Shown here one piece after another: positions 38,957-45,856 of a stretch of 64,000 bases of DNA. How positions within the stretch are numbered: position 1 is the first letter of the stretch; every line of letters starts with the position of its first letter. The notes beneath the pieces were generated by a model, which made no database searches, had not been told where the DNA came from, and worked only from the letters and a program-made list of their open reading frames with translations. A program made the translations under genes and the position numbers. This stretch comes from an uncultured Collinsella sp. (GTDB taxonomy: Bacteria; Actinomycetota; Coriobacteriia; Coriobacteriales; Coriobacteriaceae): contig UQHZ01000001.1 of NCBI GenBank assembly GCA_900541055.1, positions 62,001 through 126,000 of the forward strand. The letters run 5' to 3'.

Positions 38957-40009
38957 GTGAAAACGGGTATTTCGATTTATCTTTCCAGCCCTCTGCAGGA
39001 TATTGAGCGGACGATTGAGCGTGGTGCCGAGGCGGGTGCGCGCTATGCGTTTACCTCACTGCATATTCCCGAGGATGGGGGAGCGGCGTATGCAGATAAA
39101 GTCCGTCATGTGCTGTCGCTGCTTTCCGCCCGCGGCATTGCGCTCATTGCCGATGTGGGGCCGCGTACGTGCGATTTGCTCGGGCTTGAGCGTATCGAGG
39201 ACCTGCGCGATCTGGGGTTGGAATACCTTCGTTTGGACTATGGCTTTAGCGCCCAGCGGGTCGCGGAGCTGTCCGGTGTATTTCGCATTGTGGTCAATGC
39301 ATCGACGGTGAGTTCTGATGAAATCGCATCGTGGCGTGAGGCCGGTGCCGATGTGACTCGTTTTGCCGCCTGCCACAATTTTTACCCCAAGCCTTATACC
39401 GGTTTAGCTCTTGAAGATGTTGCTCGGACGAATCTTCGTCTTGCGGCGCTTGGATTCGAAATCATGGCTTTTGTGCCGGGTGATGCTAACGTTCGCGGGC
39501 CGGTATTCGAGGGACTGCCGACGGTCGAGGCGCAGCGCGGTCGCGCGTCAAAGGTTGCTCTCAATATGCTTGAGCTTGCACATGGCGCCGATTGCGACAT
39601 TGTGTTGGTCGGCGACCCCGATCTATCCGATGCGGGCTGGGCGCAGTTTGCTCAAGTTTCCGCCGGATACGTGGACCTGCAATGCGAGCTTGAGCCCGGT
39701 TATGCCTATGTGCGCGGGCAGATTCATCACGACCGGCCCGACTCGAGCGTCCTCATCTTTAGGTCTCAGGAGTCACGTACGACGCATAAGCCGGATTCCG
39801 TGCCGACGGATGCCGGAGCCGGCCTGCCGCGAAAGGCGGGGTCGATCGCTGTGAGCAATAGCGGATATGGGCGCTACGAAGGCGAGCTTGAGATTGCGCG
39901 GGTCGATCTTCCCGGTGACGAGCGCATGAACGTTGCGGGCCATATCACGCCCGAGGCAATGGAGCTGCTGCCGTTTATCAAGCGCGGATTCGGGGTACGG
40001 TTCGTTTAG
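38957..40009 (+). CDS. mupG: DUF871 / MupG-type 6-phospho-N-acetylmuramidase
   Basis: 350 residues. TIM-barrel N-terminus (KTGISIYLSSP; FTSLHIPED; LIADVGPRT; LRLDYGFS; CHNFYPKPYTGL) and a C-terminal domain, as in DUF871. Staphylococcal MupG, in the same gene set with murQ, murP and murR, cleaves MurNAc-6-phosphate-GlcNAc. The same role is inferred here. GTG start at 38957, 9 nt after AAAGGAG. Confidence 0.85.
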   Translation: MKTGISIYLSSPLQDIERTIERGAEAGARYAFTSLHIPEDGGAAYADKVRHVLSLLSARGIALIADVGPRTCDLLGLERIEDLRDLGLEYLRLDYGFSAQRVAELSGVFRIVVNASTVSSDEIASWREAGADVTRFAACHNFYPKPYTGLALEDVARTNLRLAALGFEIMAFVPGDANVRGPVFEGLPTVEAQRGRASKVALNMLELAHGADCDIVLVGDPDLSDAGWAQFAQVSAGYVDLQCELEPGYAYVRGQIHHDRPDSSVLIFRSQESRTTHKPDSVPTDAGAGLPRKAGSIAVSNSGYGRYEGELEIARVDLPGDERMNVAGHITPEAMELLPFIKRGFGVRFV

Positions 40010-40101
40010 CGTGTGACCCGTGGGCTACAATTGGCCCATCATACGAAGGCGCCTCGTGTGGCGTGTGCCTGCGTTGGCCGATCTATATTCGGAGGATTCC
40101 C

Positions 40102-40461
40102 ATGACCGTACTGTTTGTTGAATATCCCAAGTGCTCGACCTGTAAGAAGGCCAAGGCATGGCTGGACGAACATGGGGTAGAGTATATCGATCGCGATATC
40201 GTTTTGGACAATCCCACGGCTGATGAACTTGCGACCTGGATTGCTCGTTCGGGGCTGCCGGTGCGGCGCTTCTTTAATTCGTCGGGCATGAAATATCGAG
40301 AGCTGGGCCTGAAGGCGCGTCTGGATGCGGGCATGACGGATCGGGAGTGCTACGAGCTGCTGGCGACCGACGGCATGCTGGTCAAGCGTCCGCTGCTGGT
40401 GGGCGACGACTTTGCGATTCCCGGCTTTAGGGAATCGGCTTGGGCCGAGGCGTTGCTGTAG
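40102..40461 (+). CDS. Spx/ArsC family thioredoxin-fold protein
   Basis: 119 residues. CSTCKKA at 11-17 gives a CxxC redox site, then KRPLLV near the C-terminus, typical of the ArsC/Spx/YffB family. The lack of the ArsC Cys triad and the CxxC favour an Spx/YffB-like protein of unknown target over a true arsenate reductase. The ATG at 40102 follows GGAGGA. Confidence 0.85.
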   Translation: MTVLFVEYPKCSTCKKAKAWLDEHGVEYIDRDIVLDNPTADELATWIARSGLPVRRFFNSSGMKYRELGLKARLDAGMTDRECYELLATDGMLVKRPLLVGDDFAIPGFRESAWAEALL

Positions 40462-40466
40462 CGGCT

Positions 40467-40640
40467 GCGGAAAGTGCGACCCGGAATTCGCTTCCAGAAT
40501 GGGATGCACTTTCCCAAAGTGGCCGGTTGCGGAAAGCACGTCCCATTCTGAGCTTCGATTGCGGGACACGGTTTCCGGTTGAGGACTCGACGGGAAAGTA
40601 GGGACCAGTTTGAGCTTGAAATCTGGGACGCACTTTCCGC
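40467..40640. repeat. Cluster of nested imperfect inverted repeats
   Basis: The motif GCGGAAAGTGCGACCC recurs in both orientations: 40467-40482, inverted at 40501-40515 (GGGATGCACTTTCCC), direct-like at 40529-40543 (GCGGAAAGCACGTCC), and inverted at 40624-40640 (GGGACGCACTTTCCGC). One pair encloses AGAATGGGA / TCCCATTCT. No coding potential. It separates the Spx-like gene from the convergent hypothetical gene. Confidence 0.65.
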
Positions 40641-40657
40641 CGGCGGGCCTGCCCCAG

Positions 40658-41068
40658 TCAGTCCGCCAGCTGTGCCCATTCGTGCGGATCGTAGACCTTT
40701 ACGTGTTTGTTGGGCTTGCCGCTCCAGTACTCCTCGTCCATAAAGGGCAGATATGCCTGAACGCCGGGGCAGATAAAGGGAATCCGCTGCTGTTGCAGTC
40801 GCTCGCGCTGGCGCTGCTCCAGGTGCGCCTCGGATATGACGGTCGGCATACCGGACAACTCGACGAGGCTTGCCTGAATTCGCTTAAGGTCGGGGAGTCC
40901 CGCGTGCCATGACATCCGCATGATCAAAAAGGATGCACGGCGGTATTTTGCCTGCACCACAGTAATGGCGGGGCGCAGTGTGGGATGGATTTTGTCCCGT
41001 TCGGGCCAAAGGTCGGCAGTGATCTCGAGGCCCAGGGTCTCCCATAGGTAATCAAGCTCTTCGTCCAT
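40658..41068 (-). CDS. Conserved hypothetical protein
   Basis: 136 residues. The sequence LRPAITVVQAKYRRASFLIMRM, followed by QRQRERLQQQRIPFICPGVQAYLPFM, resembles the N-terminal domain of some putative winged-helix regulators in which a nucleic-acid-binding part follows; that part is absent here. A TIM-like ligand fold or a truncated regulator are both possible. The ribosome site is weak (GAGG). Family assignment is tentative. Confidence 0.6.
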   Translation of the reverse strand: MDEELDYLWETLGLEITADLWPERDKIHPTLRPAITVVQAKYRRASFLIMRMSWHAGLPDLKRIQASLVELSGMPTVISEAHLEQRQRERLQQQRIPFICPGVQAYLPFMDEEYWSGKPNKHVKVYDPHEWAQLAD

Positions 41069-41271
41069 GGCGCCTCGATATCTACGCGATCATTGATACT
41101 TCGATTGTGTTGCCTGGTGCTATCGTTTTCGCGGTAGAATCTGCCAACGGTTGACGGCTACCGCTCGCGGCGTTTTGCCCTTCGTGTACAGCGGTCGGCT
41201 TCACAGGTCCTTCACGGGTTGGACTAAATTAGGCCAATTTGACTGAATTTCAAAAAAGTCAAAATTGGGGC

Positions 41272-41300
41272 TTGCGTCACGGTGAGACTTCCCGTATATT
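41272..41300 (+). promoter_or_regulatory. Promoter of the tRNA-Gln/tRNA-Glu operon
   Basis: TTGCGT at 41272-41277, a 17-bp spacer, and TATATT at 41295-41300. The first tRNA begins 45 bp later. The flanking region 41069-41271 has no gene. Confidence 0.7.
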
Positions 41301-41344
41301 TCTTTCTTGCGCAAAGGCACAGCCGAGCGCAGCGATGCAGTCAT

Positions 41345-41418
41345 TGGGATGTCGTCTAATGGCAGGACAGCGGATTCTGGTTCCGTCAATGGGGGTTCGA
41401 CTCCCTCCATCCCAGCCA
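41345..41418 (+). tRNA. tRNA-Gln (CTG)
   Basis: 74 nt with encoded CCA. Acceptor TGGGATG/CATCCCA; anticodon stem GCGGA/TCCGT with loop TTCTGGT gives anticodon CTG; T-loop GGTTCGACTCC. First gene of a two-tRNA transcript. Confidence 0.95.
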
Positions 41419-41435
41419 TTGCATTTGCTACATAT

Positions 41436-41512
41436 GGCCCGTTCGTCTAGCGGTTTAGGACGCCGCCCTCTCAAGGCGGAGATCACCAGTTCGAATCTGG
41501 TACGGGCTACCA
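41436..41512 (+). tRNA. tRNA-Glu (CTC)
   Basis: 77 nt with encoded CCA. Acceptor GGCCCGT/ACGGGCT; anticodon stem CCGCC/GGCGG with loop CTCTCAA gives anticodon CTC; T-arm CCAGTTCGAATCTGG. It lies 17 bp after tRNA-Gln. Confidence 0.95.
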
Positions 41513-41522
41513 AAATTGAACG

Positions 41523-41550
41523 CCCGGGCCTCGTAAGAGACCCGGGTTTT
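41523..41550 (+). terminator. Terminator of the tRNA operon
   Basis: CCCGGG ... CTC-GTAA-GAG ... CCCGGG stem with one mismatch, then TTTT. Confidence 0.8.
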
Positions 41551-41606
41551 GTGTATTGACCGTATATACGGCGCCTGCCGTGTTTCGCTCAGATCGAGGA
41601 GTAGCC

Positions 41607-42524
41607 ATGGATCTGCCCATCAGCTTGCAAGACATCACGTATGCCGAGAACTATCTGGCGCAGGGCGACCTGGCTACGGCGACGCCGCTGCTGGAGCGTC
41701 TGGTGGAGCTCGCCGAGGAGTATATCGACGCTGAGTGCAAGACGGAGGAGAAGCGTCAATACTTTAGCTTCGATAGCAAGTTTGAGCGCTTGGCCTATCG
41801 CCGCGTGGAGAAGGATCCGCGCGAGCTCGTGCAGGTCGAGGTGCCGTTTGACCGCCTGTACTCTGACATGGCGTTTGCCTACATTCGCCAGCAGGATTAT
41901 GTAAGCGCTCGTAATGCCCTGATGCAGGCTGTGCGTTGGGACCCCATGAACTGCAACTATCGCTTGGATTTGGCCGAGCTGTTCCGTGCACTCGAGGACA
42001 AGCAGGAATGGGCATCGCTCTCGTTCTCGGTGCTGGAGCGTGCAAGCGATGGCAAGTGCGCCGCCCGCGCTTACGCCAATCTAGGTCAGTACTTCTTGGA
42101 GCCCGAGACCGAGAACGTTTCGGCTGCCGTGGGCTGCGCGCGTCTGGCGCTGCGCCTGGCGCCCAACGATGCGCATACGACGCGCCTGCTCAACAAGATC
42201 CATACCACCTATCCGGATGCCGCTGATGAGAGCGACGACCACGTGATGGGTGAGCTCGCCCTGCAAGGCGTGCCGACCTCGCCTTCGGCCGAGATTGCCA
42301 TCTGCCTGATTATGTGCGCGACCGATGCTGCAAGCGACGGCGACAAGCAGGAGGCGACGCGCCTGACGGTACGTGCTCGCGACTTGGTGGGCGAGGAGGC
42401 CTGCGCGGCGATTATCAAACTGGTGCGCGAGAGCGATGCCGAGCTCAATGCCGAGCGCAAGGCAAAGCGCGAGACTGCGGGCTCAAACGCCGATGGAGCC
42501 AAGGAGGCCGGCGATGCCCAGTAA
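41607..42524 (+). CDS. TPR-like protein of unknown function
   Basis: 305 residues, mostly helical. Tetratricopeptide-like pairs around AENYLAQGDLATATPLLERLVELA (near the start), FAYIRQQDYVSARNALMQAVRWDP (middle) and ARLALRLAPNDAHTTRLLNKI. Ala/Glu/Lys-rich C-terminus. No enzyme motif; a scaffold role is likely. The ATG at 41607 follows GAGGAG. It overlaps smpB by 11 bp, so the two are coexpressed. Confidence 0.75.
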   Translation: MDLPISLQDITYAENYLAQGDLATATPLLERLVELAEEYIDAECKTEEKRQYFSFDSKFERLAYRRVEKDPRELVQVEVPFDRLYSDMAFAYIRQQDYVSARNALMQAVRWDPMNCNYRLDLAELFRALEDKQEWASLSFSVLERASDGKCAARAYANLGQYFLEPETENVSAAVGCARLALRLAPNDAHTTRLLNKIHTTYPDAADESDDHVMGELALQGVPTSPSAEIAICLIMCATDAASDGDKQEATRLTVRARDLVGEEACAAIIKLVRESDAELNAERKAKRETAGSNADGAKEAGDAQ

Positions 42525-42984
42525 GCGCGAGCGCAAACTCATTTCCAAGAATCGCTCGGCACATCACGAGTACTTTATCGATGAGACGTTCGAATGCGGT
42601 ATTGAACTGAGTGGCACCGAGGTCAAGTCGATTCGCGAGCGCGCCTGCCAGATCACCGATACCTTCGCGCTGATCCGCGGCGGGGAGTGCTGGCTCGTCG
42701 GCCTGCATATCCACCCTTATAGCCATGGTGGCGTGTGGAATCGCGATCCCGATCGTCGGCGTCGTTTGCTGCTGCACCGCAAGGAGATCGACTTTCTTGA
42801 CGGCAAACTTCGCAACCGTGGTTATGCGCTGGTTCCGTTGGAGCTCTACTTTAATACGGACGGCCGCGTAAAGCTGCTGCTGGGTCTGGGTCGCGGCAAG
42901 AAGCTCTACGACAAGCGCGAGGACATGGCCAAGCGTGATGTCCAACGCGAGATCGACCGCGCCCTTAAGGAACGCAACCGCTAG
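42514..42984 (+). CDS. smpB: SsrA-binding protein SmpB
   Basis: 156 residues. Motifs FIDETFECGIELSGTEVKSIR and GRGKKLYDKREDMAKRD are diagnostic. It binds tmRNA for trans-translation. The ATG at 42514 follows AAGGAGG inside the end of the TPR gene. No ssrA gene was recognised in this window. Confidence 0.96.
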   Translation: MPSKRERKLISKNRSAHHEYFIDETFECGIELSGTEVKSIRERACQITDTFALIRGGECWLVGLHIHPYSHGGVWNRDPDRRRRLLLHRKEIDFLDGKLRNRGYALVPLELYFNTDGRVKLLLGLGRGKKLYDKREDMAKRDVQREIDRALKERNR

Positions 42985-42996
42985 GCACTCTGTATA

Positions 42997-43063
42997 AGTT
43001 GCGGTGGAATACGGACTGTTTTGCCTGTTTGAGGGGCTATTCAGTCCCTATTTCACCGCAACT
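42997..43063. repeat. Family B inverted repeat, copy 2
   Basis: 22-nt arms at 42997-43018 and 43042-43063, two mismatches; interior exactly 23 nt. The right arm is identical to that of copy 1. Confidence 0.85.
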
Positions 43064-43109
43064 GCGGGCGTCTCATCTTTCTTACTGTTCTGACACATAT
43101 GTCTTAAAA

Positions 43110-43139
43110 GCGGCGTCCGTTATGGGTGCCGCCTTTTTT
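43110..43139 (+). terminator. Terminator after smpB
   Basis: GCGGCGTCC / GGGTGCCGC with GTTAT loop (two G-U pairs), then TTTTTT. Confidence 0.8.
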
Positions 43140-43190
43140 GTGGGTACATACATTCATGAGGTTCCAACCCGAGTTAGGGGAGTGATCGTT

Positions 43191-43694
43191 ATGGACAAAA
43201 CTGCGTTCTTTACCATGCCGAGCGGTCTGTACGTGGTGAGCGCTGCGGCAGACGGGTTGCGCGCCGGCTGCGTCATCAACACTGCGGTGCAGGTGACGTC
43301 CATGCCGCCGCGTATTTCGGTTGCCGTGAACAAGGACAATGTCACCTCGGGCGTCATCGCATCGGCCAAAGCGTTCGCGCTGACCGTGATCGATCAGACC
43401 GCCGACATGCTCTACATCGGTAACTTTGGGTTCCGCACCAGCAGCGATTATGACAAGTTTGCCAAATACGAGACCCGCGAGACGGCTCTAGGCATGCCCT
43501 ATGTGCCCGAGCACGCGGCGGCCCTGTTTAGCTGCCGTTTGATCGACACTGTGGATGTGGGCACGCATCTGCTGTTTATTGGCGAGGTCGAGGATGCCGA
43601 GCGCCTGAGCGACGAGACGCCGCTGACGTACGACTACTATCACAAGGTGCTAAAGGGCAAGACGCCGCCCAAAGCCTCGTCGTATCAAGGCTAG
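43191..43694 (+). CDS. Flavin reductase-like protein (FMN-binding)
   Basis: 167 residues. SGLYVVSAAADGLRAGCVINTAVQVTSMPPRISVAVNK matches the flavin-reductase domain fold, with NFGFRTSSDYDKFAKY further on. Related anaerobe proteins bind FMN and pass electrons to rubredoxin, and a rubredoxin gene follows 88 bp downstream, suggesting an oxygen- or peroxide-defence electron relay (inference). The ATG at 43191 follows AGGGGAGTG. Confidence 0.85.
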   Translation: MDKTAFFTMPSGLYVVSAAADGLRAGCVINTAVQVTSMPPRISVAVNKDNVTSGVIASAKAFALTVIDQTADMLYIGNFGFRTSSDYDKFAKYETRETALGMPYVPEHAAALFSCRLIDTVDVGTHLLFIGEVEDAERLSDETPLTYDYYHKVLKGKTPPKASSYQG

Positions 43695-43711
43695 AAATGT
43701 TCTAAAAATAC

Positions 43712-43739
43712 TTGCATTATGTTATTGAGAATATATACT
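43712..43739 (+). promoter_or_regulatory. Promoter of the rubredoxin gene
   Basis: TTGCAT (43712-43717), 16-bp spacer, TATACT (43734-43739). The A/T-rich stretch with TTATT...AATAA symmetry at 43722-43744 could bind a Fur/PerR-type repressor; that part is a guess. Confidence 0.6.
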
Positions 43740-43782
43740 AATAAGTAAGTACACCAGCAGTCACGTTCGAGAGGAGAACATC

Positions 43783-43926
43783 ATGGCTGAGGAGAAGAAG
43801 ACGTATAAGTTTGTGTGCACCGTTTGCGGTTACGAGGTTGAGGTCGACACGCCCGAGCTGCCCGAGGACTACGTGTGCCCGGTCTGCGGCGTCGGCCCCG
43901 ATGAGTTTGAGCTTGTCGAGGAGTAG
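43783..43926 (+). CDS. Rubredoxin, rubrerythrin-type short form
   Basis: 47 residues: CTVCGYEVEV (Cys12, Cys15) and CPVCGVGPDEFE (Cys32, Cys35). The 16-residue gap between Cys pairs matches the rubredoxin domain of rubrerythrin rather than classical rubredoxin, where the gap is about 30. It is a one-electron carrier. The ATG follows GAGAGGAG and a terminator follows the stop. Confidence 0.9.
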   Translation: MAEEKKTYKFVCTVCGYEVEVDTPELPEDYVCPVCGVGPDEFELVEE

Positions 43927-43967
43927 CTCGTAGACACACGACTTGCAACAACATATAGCTCTGTCCA

Positions 43968-44002
43968 AGGGTCCCGGTCGAATTCTCGGCCGGGACCCTT
44001 TT
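43968..44002 (+). terminator. Terminator after rubredoxin
   Basis: GGGTCCCGGTCG / CGGCCGGGACCC stem, AATTCT loop, then TTTT. Confidence 0.85.
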
Positions 44003-44078
44003 GATTTATCTGACGGTTTAAAACGGCCTTACGTGTTGCAGATTGAGACGCTATATCTGGACAGCTACGTCATCCCAA

Positions 44079-45335
44079 TTACATCCCCGTTAGCAGCACG
44101 ATGTCGAGAATCGTCACGATGACGCCGATTCCTACGAGCAGCGCGTTGAGCGGGCGCGAGTTGACGTATTTGCCCATAACGCGGGGCGAACTGGTGAGTC
44201 GTATGAGCACAAAGACCGTAATCGGCAACTGAAGCGACAGCAGCGCCTGACTCCAGATGAGACCCTCAAAAGGATTCGGGACGATCAGGCACGCCGCCAC
44301 TGCGCCGACGAAACAGACCGCCACTCCAATCGATGAGTGCCGGTCGTGGATGTCGTATTCCTCGTCGAACATGCCCGCGGTGATGGTGCCCGCCGCCATG
44401 CCCGCCGTCACACTACTCGATATGCCCGCAAACAGCAGTGCCACCGCAAAGATGGTCGAGCTTGCCGGGCCCAGAATGGGGGAGAGCGTGTCCGCTGCGA
44501 CGGCGAGGTCGTCTACGACAATGCCGTGCGCAAAGAAGGTCGTTGCGGCCAGGATGACCATGGCCGAGTTGATCGCCCAGCCTACGCCCATCGAAAAGAG
44601 CGTGTCGAAGAGCTCGTAGCGCAGACGTTTCTCGATAACCTGCTCGCCTTGGCCTTCGAAGTGCATGGATTGGATGACCTCGGAGTGCAGGAAGAGGTTG
44701 TGAGGCATAACAACCGCGCCTAGGACACTTACGATAATCGCGGCCGAGCCGGTGGGCATACTGGGTGTGATCCAGCTTGCGGCGGCCTGCGGCCAGTCGA
44801 CCTTGACCAGCGTAAGCTCAGCCAAAAACGAGAGTCCTACCACGCCTACGAAGGCGATGATCCATCGCTCGGCGCGTTTGTAGGAGCTTGTCATGAGCAT
44901 GGCAATCGATGCCGCCGCCACGATGATGCAGCCGGCGCGTACGGGCAGGCCAAAGAGCATTTGAAGCGCGATCGCACCGCCCAGGACTTCGGCCATGGCG
45001 GTGGCGACCGTGGCTAGATACGCGCTGCCGAGTATCGCACGCCCGACGAGGCGGGGTAGGTGGCGCGTCGTGGCCTCGGCAAGACACATGCCCGTGGCGA
45101 TGCCCAGGTGCGCCGCGTTGTGCTGCAGCACGATGAGCATGATCGTGGACAGCGTGACGATCCACAGCAGCGCGTAGCCAAACTGCGAGCCCGCGGCCAT
45201 ATTGGAGGCCCAGTTGCCCGGATCGATAAAGCCGACGGTCACGAGCAGCCCGGGGCCGATATGCCGTGCAATGTCTAGGCCTCCGTGACCGCCGGTGCGC
45301 CGGGACCCAAAATGATGTTTGAGATGGTTGAGCAT
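44079..45335 (-). CDS. mntH: NRAMP-family divalent metal transporter
   Basis: 418 residues with about eleven membrane segments. The metal site is complete: GFIDPGNWASN in TM1 and VVMPHNLFLHSEV in TM6. It imports Mn(II) or Fe(II) with protons. The ATG at 45335 has AGGAG upstream; an in-frame start at 45371 lacks one. A DtxR-like TTAGGCTAA dyad lies about 50 bp upstream. Confidence 0.92.
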   Translation of the reverse strand: MLNHLKHHFGSRRTGGHGGLDIARHIGPGLLVTVGFIDPGNWASNMAAGSQFGYALLWIVTLSTIMLIVLQHNAAHLGIATGMCLAEATTRHLPRLVGRAILGSAYLATVATAMAEVLGGAIALQMLFGLPVRAGCIIVAAASIAMLMTSSYKRAERWIIAFVGVVGLSFLAELTLVKVDWPQAAASWITPSMPTGSAAIIVSVLGAVVMPHNLFLHSEVIQSMHFEGQGEQVIEKRLRYELFDTLFSMGVGWAINSAMVILAATTFFAHGIVVDDLAVAADTLSPILGPASSTIFAVALLFAGISSSVTAGMAAGTITAGMFDEEYDIHDRHSSIGVAVCFVGAVAACLIVPNPFEGLIWSQALLSLQLPITVFVLIRLTSSPRVMGKYVNSRPLNALLVGIGVIVTILDIVLLTGM

Positions 45336-45383
45336 GGTGAGCTCCTGCGTGCCGTTTGCTTGACGCCGCAAAGGATACCCGTT

Positions 45384-45410
45384 TTAGGCTAAGAAGTTAA
45401 CCAAGACTAA
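45384..45410 (-). promoter_or_regulatory. Possible DtxR/MntR-type operator of mntH
   Basis: TTAGGCTAA (45384-45392) is a perfect 9-bp dyad matching the core of DtxR-family boxes, followed by TTAACCAAGACTAA (45397-45410). Metal-dependent repression of the transporter is inferred. Confidence 0.4.
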
Positions 45411-45456
45411 CAAAATTGTTGTATTTGAATAGGGCGGTGAAGGGGGGTCGCCGAAA

Positions 45457-45675
45457 TGTCTTGATCTGTAACAACTAGGGATGGAAATTGGGTCTAGGTG
45501 TTACAGATCAAGACAGGAAGAAATGGTCCTATGGAAAATCTCGATCTGTAACAGTTAGCTGCAAAAACCGGCCCTTCGTGTTACAGATCGAGACAAGCCA
45601 AAACTGTCCTGCAGAAAATCTCAACCTGTAACATCTAAGCGCCAAAATCGGCTCCTCCTGTTACAGATTGAGATG
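45457..45675. repeat. Family A array, three units
   Basis: Units at 45457-45515, 45539-45593 and 45618-45674, each an inverted pair of GTCTCGATCTGTAAC-type arms around a 27-nt interior, starting every 80 bp with 25-nt spacers. In unit 1 the left arm change (TCTTGATC) is matched on the right (GATCAAGA). A degenerate arm follows at about 45689. The array occupies most of the 521-bp gene-free gap 45336-45856. Confidence 0.9.
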
Positions 45676-45756
45676 TTTGAAGCGGTGAGTTTACAGGTCG
45701 AACTTGGGCCCTTGTTGCCGTCCTTGAGGTCGGCGGTGTCCACTCGTAGGGCGTGC

Positions 45757-45788
45757 GTTACGCGATTGTTTCGAAACGGGCGGGAAAC
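45757..45788 (+). promoter_or_regulatory. GlnR-like half-sites upstream of gltB
   Basis: GAAAC-n6-GAAAC at 45773-45788 preceded by GTTAC at 45757-45761, the half-site pattern described for actinobacterial GlnR. GTTTCGAAAC (45768-45777) also occurs upstream of argR. A -10-like TAGTAT follows near 45811. Nitrogen control of glutamate synthase would be logical but is inferred. Confidence 0.4.
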
Positions 45789-45856
45789 ACAACGGGCCGG
45801 CGATGCACCTAGTATGCCTAGTCAACTGACTGTCTAACACCTAGGGGAGGATCGCG

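Noticed and set aside
45457..45675. Family A arrays as CRISPR
   Set aside because: Arms alternate orientation, arrays have at most three units, and no cas gene is present in the window.
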